From assembly GCF_037975245.1 (NCBI RefSeq), contig NC_092572.1, positions 5,105,501 to 5,169,500 on the forward strand: a stretch of DNA of 64,000 bases, in the 5' to 3' direction. This stretch comes from Apostichopus japonicus (lineage: Eukaryota > Echinodermata > Holothuroidea > Aspidochirotida > Stichopodidae). Positions 39,701 to 51,700 of the stretch are shown one piece after another (position 1 is the stretch's first letter; every line of letters begins with the position of its first letter). Both the position numbers and the translations under genes were made by a program. Below the pieces are notes generated by a model. The model made no database searches and was not told where the DNA came from. It was given only the letters and a program-made list of their open reading frames with translations.

Positions 39701-42700
39701 TGCTGTTTCTAGCACAGATGAAGTGGTAGTTAGCAGGACAACCTGCCTGACAACAACCCACTGTAGCACCCAGATTACTGCAATGTTCGCATCGCTGTGG
39801 ACAGAGGAAATAACTTGAATTCAAGTCTGTGGCATTAAAGACCAAGACTGAGACATCAAAGCTTAATCTTGTACCGTACATGGTACAAGTAAGTAAGTAC
39901 AGTAAGTAAAACTTTATTGCTCCATGAAATCGGAAATTTCGACACTCGCACATTATAAGAAATACAAAAATATATATAAAACTATATTCATATTTACAAT
40001 TAATAACTAAAGAAGGTCAGATCAAGTTAAATAGTTAAAGACAGAGAGCCTACCCATCCAAGGACTAGGCAACCACCTAACGAATCAAATTGCTGTTGTA
40101 AAGTTTTATTGCTCTATCTGGGTGCAGTGAAATTTGGCTTGCTATAAGGGTGTTGGCTCCACCCTATATTTACATGGCCCTCATAGAATATTAATGAAGA
40201 ACCTGTGTTATAGAGTGACCTTCAATGGACTCACCATATGTCTACCCCTGTAGATGGCAGTATGAACATTGACCAATGACCCATCCACTTCCTCGAATAC
40301 TTCAGCTGACCACAAGGCACAATTAATATGGATCCACTCATCCTGGAAACCAAAAATAACACAGGGTGAGATTACTACGTTGTTAGTAAAATAGAGAAGG
40401 TAATAGCAGCCCTGGAGTACAGGTTCGAATAGAACGACCTAAATACCTCAGATGACTAGTGACCTGACTTAGGGTGTGTTGTTCGCACAATTGACGTTGT
40501 GTTTATGAAGGGTGCACAATCCTACAAAATCTCTCAATGAGTCGGTATTCACATCTGGTCGGTTTTCCCTCAAGTTACCCTATTATATAGTTGACTCAAT
40601 GTAATCAGTCTTACATGACACTCGTAACTCCCATATAATAACGGGTTTGCGGCAGTGTCTATCCACGGTCGATCACACCTCAAAGTTCCCTAATAAGTCC
40701 TAAGTGGCTTCCTGAGCCAAAGTGACACAATTAGAATACCAGCCATAACATATAGTCAGGGTGCAAGCCCGGTTTCATTTACACGTTTGAGGAAGGAAGG
40801 TTTGATGGTCCCGATCAGAAAAGGGCACAGGGGGTCTGGGGATTGAATATATATGAAATTTCCTTTTTTTTTCCAGGGGGCCATCTTGGATTCTGGCCGC
40901 CATCTTGAAAGTGGGTGGCCCAAGCAACATACCATGACCATCATCTGTTTCAGTGAGCTCGGAAACACCTTAATTGACCCCTCATTTGTTCATCTCCGAT
41001 TTTTACAGCCAGATATATGACATTTCGTTTTTTTCTGGCGGCCATCTTGGATTTTGGCCGCCATCTTGGAAGTGGGTTACTCAAGCAACATGCCATGATC
41101 ATCATCTGTTTCAGTGACCCCGGAAACACCTGAATTGACCCCTCATTTGTTCATCTCCGATTTTTACAGCCAGATATATGACATTTCCTTTTTTTCTGGC
41201 GGCCATCTTGGATTTTGGCCGCCATCTTGAAAAATCGGAACCGATAAAGTGGGTTCCACGGATAAAATCGATAGATAGGTCGAAAAGAAACTCCATGCCA
41301 AATTTGGTACTTTTGTCCGGCCGGTAACGTTAAGCCTAAAAATTGTTGCTAAGCCACCTGACTATTAAGCATGAAAAGAGCGCTATATAAATTTGGTAAA
41401 ATAATAATAACAGTTACCTGTCCACAGTAGAGCAAGCGTCCTGCTTTATCAGGTTCGTCATCTCCGAGTTTACCACACAGCACACATCGTCTAGGGTCAG
41501 CCACCTCACCCTGGTCTTTCAAGGCTTTTCCTGTCAATGACAGAAAATATCAGAGAAATTTAGTTTCTATCTAAAACTGGAATCATATTCTTGTTGGCTT
41601 CATGACTCACTATAAGTGTAGACGAAAAGGACACTAAGGCTTCTACTGGATAATGTCATCTATTCAATCCGTGAAAACTACTAAAAATATATATATAAAT
41701 TCTAGAAAGCCAGTGAGCTCCCCAATCTCTCCATGCCACATGAAGGAACGACCAAACAGAGGGCATGACCTCACACACTGGATAAACATGAGGCACACTC
41801 TCTTACAGTAATAAGTATTATATCAAAGAGTGACATGTTCTGTACTTCATTTACAGGATACAATGAAATGGATGGTATGGATCATACCATTATTTTCCCT
41901 TATTTCAGTATCTCCAAAGTGCTTCAGGGTGATACCAATTTACTCATTTTACCCATTTTGGGGGTGCTTAGTTACAATGCAATCTGATCTTGATGTAAAC
42001 AGTTCATCATACCCCAGACATCCTCCAGAGATGATTTTGGTTGTCCAAACAGAATTTGGACAACCATTAAATATTTGCCCTGTTAGTGAATTCTATTTAT
42101 TACATTACTTTCACGGCCAATATATGCTCCCTCAATATAAAATATACTAAAAGCAATTTCCCAGTTACTGTAACTATGTGGAAGACAGCACAATTTTTTT
42201 TTTCCGGTAACCGACTCCTGGATCAGTAACGAAAACTAGGGTCAGGGGTTAGCATTAACTGTAAAATGAATGGAGTTCAGGGTTAGGGTTAACTGTAAAA
42301 CGAATGGAGTTCAGGGTTAACTGTAAAATGAATGGAGTTGAGGGTTAACTGTAAAATGAATGGAGTTGAGAGGTTAGGGTTAACTGTAATGCAAATGGAA
42401 TTGATTGAATAATATTTATTTGTTGAAATATTTGTTTCTTACTTTTCTTTTGTATGAAATATTTGAGGGAAAACAAAACAACTATAAGACTGAACTTCTA
42501 ATAAACTTAATATATTTTTGTCATAAATTACTAAGGTCATTTTGTTGCATTATGTCTGTGCTACTTACTTTCATCTTCAGTGAGTTCTCTTAGCATGCTA
42601 GGTTGTGGCAGTGGTGACAACCAATCCTCATCTTGCTTCCATAAGGCATAGTGGTGGTCTAGGTTTGGGGGCAGCACAGCATTTGGTAGCATACCACTAA

Positions 42701-45700
42701 ATAAAAATATATAAAAAATGCACTCAATAGTGAATTTACTAAGCCTTGATGACTTCATTATAGTTTAAGTGATGCCAATCTTTGGAAACGCTTTCCAGAT
42801 TTTTCAAACCCGAAAAAAATTGGAATTTTCCTACAAAACCTGTATTTTTGCAAAAATAGCGTAGAAGCCAAGCAAACAATATTTTATCAATCAAAACAAA
42901 AACCAATCAATCATGATTTAAACATGAATGTGAAGCCGACATAGAACTACAACTTTAATACATTGTTTAAGAAAATCAACCAATCAAAAATACTGAGAGC
43001 AGGTACATTATCAATATTAGCAAAGAATAGACAAATTAATTTGAAATTATTTGGAGAACATGACTGAACATTTTATCACCAAAGAGTAAAACTTCACTAG
43101 CCACTTCCAATAAAAATACAAATGTACTTAAAATGAATATGGCAGGCTGCTATGACTTCATCATAGTCGGAGTGATACCCAAGTGCAGGCAGTGATACCC
43201 AAGTGATGCCAAAGTGTACCCAAGGGATGCCAAAGTCATGCATCACATGTTCACTGACAACCAGGAAGCGAGGTAACATAAACAAGCTTGCCTCATTTCT
43301 GCCAAGCCTTGTAATCAACACCGGTTTGGCATTAATCAGGTAGATTTAGGTCAATTCTATCAATTTTCTGACTACTTTAGTAATTTGACATTTTCAACAG
43401 AACCAAAGCGATCATCTGAAATACCAGGGAATAAGCTTTTCCCTAATTTTTGCCCACCTGATAATTCAAACTATTTATTCTGATCCGTGTAGTTGTAACA
43501 ATTCTTACTAGTTTTGATTTGTGAATCTATATATATGAATCACAGCAAAACAGAAAGTGAAAAAAAAATAATCCAAACTGATGAGCACTTTGCATTATTT
43601 CTTAACCTTGCCTTAACCTTACCTGAAACATTTTAACTTAACTTTCAATACAAATGTCAACTACTCTGCCAATAAATATTGACTTCTTCTCGGACTGTTT
43701 GTTTGTAATAAATATTCACTAAACACTGGACAGAAATGTTGAAAGTGCACAAAGAAACTTACTCGGGATATTTCTTATTTTTCTCCCAGGCGTTGCTTTT
43801 GTCGACGTCACTCCAGGGGAACATCTTCTGTACGGTCTTGGTGAGAACCTGCCTGGCGATGCGATTACCCTTCCTCAACCCCAGGGACGACTCCGTCTCC
43901 TTCGACATGGAGGCTTGGATAATTCCCGCACAGTCATCAATGAATTTATTCTGGTGAGAGCAATATTTTTCGAGACTAGCAATGCTTGTAATATCACCGA
44001 CTGTGCAAATTTTGTAGCAATGTGTTTTTATAAAACTGTAGTAAATTATATCAGAGCATGCTAAGATTTGCATCGTGAATATTCATTACATGATTTGCAT
44101 AGTAATTTATGTTGGGGTGACTCCTACATTACTTCACTTTGGTATTTATCTTTACACAGTCTTGTGTGGCAGATTTTAAATTACTTTGTTTCATGCCTCG
44201 ATGAATATATATATTTAGGGATTGTTAGCTCAGTGGTTAACGCCGGTGCCTTTCAATCGTAAGGTCCCCGGTTCGAGTCACTCCAAGATTAATGTATGTC
44301 GTCCAGTTACAGAGTTGTTGACATTGACAATTCATAATCATGGACGTTAAATATGAACCTAAGAGACTGACTTCAGCCAGCTTGCGGCTTTGATAAGCCA
44401 ATGATGGCTTCTTCGCAAGTTCCTGCTTGCAGGAGGATCTAATATACATACATACATGTATGTCCTGAACCCATGTTGGTCTGCTCTGTAGTTTCTAGAT
44501 TTCATGTCCTCAGACCAACATTACAATATCATCGGCTGTGCGAAGGAAAGATCCCAGGGGACTGGCTGAGCCAAGTGATTGGTTGACTCGTACTGCCTAG
44601 TTTTCCATCCTATCTACTCGTTTTAAAACTAGCTCTTTACATCATGATCATACACCAGGTATAATACACTTAATAACCAATTGCCTGTTGAACTGCAGGA
44701 ATAATTTATCGCTTCACAGAGAGCTATAAAATACGGGCAGTGTTGCTACAAGAATGCTAAGATCATATAGTAGTTTTGTACAAAGGAACCATAGTACTTA
44801 ATAACAGACTGGCACTACACAAAATGTGAACACTAAATTATACCCTAAACAGCATTTACAGGAAAAAATATAATTCAATACTATTTCAGCAGATTGCTAC
44901 AACTATGCACAATGAATACACAGTTGAGAATTCCTGTGACATTACGAAGGGAATTATAAGATCAAAGAGGCATGGTCTAAATTCAGTGTGTCATTACCTT
45001 ACATTGCCCTCACCCCAAAGACATGATGACAACCTGCAGAGAAAGGCGTGAGGTAAATTCAACGAGCTGCGTCCTTACACCAACATGTTTCCACAAGACA
45101 GAAGGCTATCCTCCATTTGTGTACTGTTAAAAAATCCACCACTGTACACACTCCTCCCCTCCCCTCCCTCCCCCCATCTTATACCACTGATTTGACATTG
45201 ACTTCTTCCGTTACTCATTTAATACTCACCACACTTGTGTAGTCTCCAGCCTCCATTTTTAATTTAATTGCCCTAAAGTCTCTGAAATGGAGTTTCCTTT
45301 TCTTCTTTTCTGTTATTTCCTGAGTGGTCGTCACCTCGTTACTGACGGTACTTCCCCATTCTGTGCCCTTATAGTCCCCTGACTGGTCACCTTCGCTCCC
45401 CCCATCTTCAGTCCCCTTTCTGTTTCCTTGTTCTCCGGGCGGAACCCTCTCTGATGGTGACTCATTTGTTACCTTAGCAACGATTGTTCCCTCTTCATCA
45501 CGGGTCAATACACAGCTTCCTCTTCCCTTACCACCATCAACCAGACTTTTGACCAACTTCGCCCCTTCATTGATTATTTCTGTTCCCCCTGTGGTCTTTC
45601 CTTCCCCCATTGCTCTCACTTGTGTGTATTTCACATCCTCCTCGGTCCCCTGTTTCTCATTCTTCTGGCATTTCTCCATCTCTTTTTTCACAGTACTTAC

Positions 45701-48700
45701 TTTATCATCTTCCCCAATATCCTTGCATGCATCATTGTCTAGCCTATCAAGCCTATCCACCGCCGATATTATACTTTCTTCCTTCGATGTGTTTCCTCCT
45801 GGAATATCTTTTCCCATCAAACTACCATCTCTATCTATCTTGTCATTTACATTAGACACCCCATCTGCTCCTCCTTCTGCCCCAGACACTCTCCCCTTAT
45901 CTCTCTCCTCTCTAGTTCTCTTATCTTCAACATTTGATTCATCTGATGGATGTTTTTTATCTAAACCTAAATGAGTTCTCGGTAGAACGTTTGACGCCTC
46001 TGGTGATTCAGAGTCTGTTGCTTCGGACATCGGTGGTTCTGGAGTATACCTGATGATGGACGAGTCGCTGGAAGAGGGGGAGGGAGAACGACCAGGCAGA
46101 GCGGGTTTCTTATTCGCCCCCAAGTAACGAAACTGATGAGGGAAAGAATTAAATGAAGCTATTGGAATGTGGATAGCCCATGAACAGACTAACTGAAAAT
46201 TAACCTTTTTGCATGTTAGAGTATCATAACATGTTCTTAAACTTTGTTAATCAAAGAGAGTTTAGCTTCAATTTTCTACTTCTAAAGTACCACCCCTGCT
46301 GGATTTTACAATTCGAATATTGAATATTCGCATATTCGAATATAAAAGAAGAACCTTATAAAGACTAATCAAGTATTAATTAATATAATTGCAATCCTGA
46401 ATTTTTTTGTATTTTTTTCAATAATTTTTTATCACATACATTCAAATTTTTATACCCCATGAAGTTTAACCATTGAATGAGTCAGATCTCTATAGCAAAC
46501 AAAACAGCTTGTTATTTCAGCCAGTGTTGCATAGCAACAGCAAAATATCCATAAAATGCGTAATGTATTAACTAATGCAATGCGTCACTATCTTACACTG
46601 GCACAGAGAATATATATTCTATTGCTTACATTTAAATTCATGAATATATCAGTTTTAGTTTTTGAGCAGTTAAGATGTCTTCACAGATGAAATTTTTGTT
46701 GGCAACAGACTGGTAGTACTGGAATACACACAGCAGTAAGAATACTAGTAAAAATAGAAGCCTCCTTGGTCGGAGTACAAGTCTCTGAGCTAGAGAATGA
46801 AGTACTTAACCTTGCACGAGTATCGAGGTTCCTAAAGTGTATGAAGTGTGAGTACCAAAAAATGTAATAAAAAAAAATTAATTAAAATTGTTTAAACTGT
46901 TGTCTTTCCTTTGATAACAAATATAAAAATATTGTCCCCGGCAGGACCTCTCGCGAGGTCGGTCAGGGGTTAAAATTCTTTATTACATGTTACAGAGTAG
47001 GAGTACAAACCAATTGAAGCTATATAGGTAAACAGGCAACTACTATAGAATATGCATAACAGACTCAGCGAAATCATCTTCAAACGATAAAGCAGAATTC
47101 AAACCACATAGTTTCGTTTGTACTGAGGTCATAAAACTGAGACGCATTTTTCTCACACAAAGTTACTCTTTTTTCTTTTCTTTTTTCAGAATTAACAATC
47201 AGCCCTCATTGTTTCATATGTTTTCATCAATATTTAGGCTTCCAGGTTATTTATAGTTTACCTTCCTGTGTGGCCATATCAGATGACCGGCCATCTTACA
47301 AGCAAACATGGTTTTCATGACGTTTGTAAACCCAGCCTGTAACTCTTCTTCGATCTCAATCTGCCAGGGGGCTGGCCTATCGGGCTCGCATCCCTCGCAC
47401 AGGTACGGGATGGTGTCTGGTAGGTCTGTTAAAATATTGTACAGGTCATCTGAAAGGAGGAAAAATGAAAAAGATATTGGTTAAAGGCATTACAGACTTG
47501 CCCCAAACCACATGCGGCCATCTGAAAAAGTTAACTTTCTGTTGCTTGCAAGTGACGTTTTGTTTGTGTCGCTACAAAATGCAGACAGTAATGAAACCTG
47601 ATACCTTAATTGTTATCTTTTGTATCGATTGTATACTGTGATGTGGGTATTGACCGCAGCTGTATGTACTGACTGTACACTAGTGTCTAATTACCGACGG
47701 TAGCAAGCTGTGTGTGTATATTCTGGGATCGAGTCTTCACACCCTTTAAAGCAACTACCTCAGGCTCAGAATACAATGATTTATTTTTATATCCAATTGA
47801 AGAAGTGATTAAAATTTTGTCAGTCAAATATTCTTGATAAACGACTACCTAATAGACATTTAGCTTGCTAACCACTACAAAGTACGTTTCTGTTTAAGAA
47901 TTGCTCTTTCACAAAGATAAAGAAAAACACAAAACAAATACCCATGTTTATTACCTTGTATTCCTGGATGTTCTAAAATCGCATAAAAGTTGCCAACTTA
48001 TGAATGTCTTCTACAGACGGAATAACATATGATGGATTAGGATACTTAGCATGCAAGTCAGAATCAAAGAATATGAAACTAATTATTATATAATTATTCA
48101 GATACCTGCCATGGTGCGATGTGCATTTGATGAAGATTACTGAGGTCACACACGGATGAACCTGAGGTTGGGAGTTCTTGGGGGGGGGGGAGGAGAGGGG
48201 GGTGTAGTGGGGGACAGGAGGGAAAGTGACAATTTAGTCCTTAATCTCACCTGTTAAATTCTCACACTTTGAATGAACCCAAACATTGCACTGTCCACAC
48301 TGCATCATCTTAGATTCGAAGTCATCCGCTTCATAGCATTGCCTACATATAGGGCAGTAGTTACCTAACAGATGAAAGCAAAACACAGTCAAAGAATGAA
48401 TCCTAACACAGTAGCATTGCCTACATATAGGGCAGTAGTTACCTAACAGATGAAAGCAAAACACAGGCAAAGAATGAATCCTAACACAGTAGCATTGCCT
48501 ACATATAGGGCAGTAGATAACCTAACAGATGAAAGCAAAACACAGTCAAAGAATGAATCCTAACACAGTAGCATTGCCTACATATAGGGCAGTAGTTACC
48601 TAACAGATGAAAGCAAAACACAGTCAAAGAATGAATCCTAACACAGTAGCACTGCCTACATATAGGGCAGTAGTTACCTAACAGATGAAAGCAAAACACA

Positions 48701-51700
48701 GGCAAAGAATGAATCCTAACACAGTAGCATTGCCTACATATAGGGCAGTAGTTACCTAACAGATGAAAGCAAAACACAGTCAAAGAATGAATCCTAACAC
48801 AGTAGCATTGCCTACATATAGGGCAGTAGTTACCTAACAGATGAAAGCAAAACACAGGCAAAGAATGAATCCTAACACAGTAGCATTGCCTACATATAGG
48901 GCAGTAGATAACCTAACAGATGAAAGCAAAACACAGTCAAAGAATGAATCCTAACACAGTAGCATTGCCTACATATAGGGCAGTAGTTACCTAACAGATG
49001 AAAGCAAAACACAGTCAAAGAATGAATCCTAACACAGTAGCACTGCCTACATATAGGGCAGTAGTTACCTAACAGATGAAAGCAAAACACAGGCAAAGAA
49101 TGAATCCTAACACAGTAGCATTGCCTACATATAGGGCAGTAGATAACCTAACAGATGAAAGCAAAACACAGTCAAAGAATGAATCCTAACACAGTAGCAT
49201 TGCCTACATATAGGGCAGTAGTTACCTAACAGATGAAAGCAAAACACAGTCAAAGAATGAATCCTAACACAGTAGCATTGCCTACATATAGGGCAGTAGT
49301 TACCTAACAGATGAAAGCAAAACACAGTCAAAGAATGAATCCTAACACAGTAGCATTGCCTACATACAGGGCAGTAGTTACCTAACAGATGAAAGCAAAA
49401 CACAGTCAAAGAATGAATCCTAACACAGTAGCATTGCCTACATATAGGGCAGTAGATAACCTAACAGATGAAAGCAAAACACAGGCAAAGAATGAATCCT
49501 AACACAGTAGCATTGCCTACATATAGGGCAGTAGTTACCTAACAGATGAAAGCAAAACACAGTCAAAGAATGAATCCTAACACAGTAGCATTGCCTACAT
49601 ATAGGGCAGTAGATAACCTAACAGATGAAAGCAAAACACAGTCAAAGAATGAATCCTAACACAGTAGCATTGCCTACATATAGGGCAGTAGATAACCTAA
49701 CAGATGAAAGCAAAACACAGGCAAAGAATGAATCCTAACACAGTAGCATTGCCTACATATAGGGCAGTAGTTACCTAACAGATGAAAGCAAAACACAGTC
49801 AAAGAATGAATCCTAACACAGTAGCCTACGGTTACCATTTGTCAAGGATAAATCGACCACAGAAAACATGAAATTCAAGAAATTTGTTAAACTTTATATG
49901 AAAGCAGATTTGTGAAACTTTGATATGTAAATTTTACCAAACCTGATGGGCACTTCATAAACAGTAAAGTTGATCAAACCAAGATAATCTTCACATTTAC
50001 TTTTTTCTACCAAACGACCATTAATTAGCGATTTACTAATCAGCATAATTGTAACTGGTATTGAGATGTATACTTCTATTCCATCAAACTATCTATTCCC
50101 ACCCCCCCCCACCTTCCCCACCACCTCCTCACAAACCCACCCTCATCCCTGCAGACAATCCATAAAGGCAAATATAACAAATGTTTAGGATAAGAAATAC
50201 TCTTACCAAGTCTAAAGAGGGCAGCACATTCTTCGCAGAGAGAGAAGTCGCTAGACCATGATGCTTTCGGATCCTTCCCTGGCGACGTGCTCCCACAGCT
50301 TCTACACTTGACACACCGTGAACATATCTTGACAGAAAATACAAAATCCGACGATAAACTACCAAGTGTATCGGAATCAATAAACATTAAGAGATATTAT
50401 TAACTTCAGCTTTCAGTATTCCACTCCAGGTACACCAAGAAAACAAAATTACTTTTTTGGTTTGAATAACATTACAAATTGAGTTGTGGCTTTGAATAAA
50501 TAAATTTTAACGCTTACCCATATTCTCCGTCGCTTAGACTTCTTTGTGGGGTAGTTTGGACCGAGACATTCTGCGTGATAGCATGTGTGACACTTGTCAC
50601 ATGTTAACAACTGGAGAGAGAAATGCATAAAGATTCTATACTATCGGTATGAGAGTGTGAAACACTGAAACATGTTGGATCTATGTTTAACAAAGCTCTG
50701 TACTTGATTTCACCTTTAAAAGGTTCAGAAGTGCACTCAGAGATTTCATTTCTGCAAGATGCTGCTATCCTGTATCAATCAACTTCAACCACGTGTCAAA
50801 TACACAACCTTGTGTTGTTCATTTTATTTATTCTTTTGCTTTTGTTGTGCATTGAAAGCTTTCTACTTTCCAAATGCTTTCCAAACTGCCTCTTTTCTTC
50901 TCAATACCAACTTCCTCCATTAGTTCTCCCTCATGCATCACTTTCTGCTGATAAAACCTAGCTTTCTAGTCAACACACAATTCATATCTTACAGTACACA
51001 TAACATTCTATCATCAATGAATACCTCAGGCATCACTGTCTGCTGATAAAACCTAGCTTTGTAGTCAACACACAATTCACATCATACAGTACACATCAAT
51101 GACTATCTTCCTAGCTGTTTCCATAGTAACCTACACTTCCTTTCAATAGAATTCTGCACATTTGAGAGCACTATTTTGTGCTACAGAGTACATTCAATGC
51201 CAGCCCTGCTAGCTAACTGCTCCATATCTTACTTTGGTGTTCACACTGCAAGTTTTTGAATCAACATTACAGTCAACCATTCAACATCAACCAAAATACT
51301 CTGGCATCGTACACAAATCATTGTTCTTAGAAAGTTCTTGGCTGCATAGTTGTCAAAATCTTTGACCTTATATTTTATTGATCATTTTCCATCAGAGCTT
51401 GAGAAGAAACATTGGAGACATTGATGTGACGGTTCAAAAATGCAAAAATTAAAATAAACCCCACCCCCCCTCCCAAAAAAAAAAAAAAAATTGTAATGTG
51501 AATCCCTAGCCAACTGTTTCCATGGTAACATACCTTGTTTTGTCGTCCACATACATTGCACACCTTACAGTTTCTACAGCACCAGTTTTCCCTGTTCTCA
51601 TTCTCTAGGGGATGGTCCTCTCCCTCGAGACAGAACTCGTGAAAACCCTCGCAGCACACGTTACAGTAGAGTAGCTGTAGGCCAACAAAATATATATCAG

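Noticed and set aside
42240-42400. Telomere-like sequence (TTAGGG motifs)
   Set aside because: Only two or three isolated TTAGGGTTA copies occur inside a different 30 bp repeat; this is not a telomeric array.
44216-44290. Functional tRNA gene
   Set aside because: The A and B boxes are good but the stems do not pair fully and the body continues as a SINE with a second copy at 55303.
48499-49409. Open frames of 68-120 codons with CPICRQCYCVRIHS repeats
   Set aside because: As stand-alone genes they are not credible: they arise from the in-frame 78 bp units of the intronic array. They matter only if upstream acceptors are used.
48335-49822. CRISPR-like array of regular repeats
   Set aside because: The repeats are contiguous with no unique spacers, and this is an animal gene intron.
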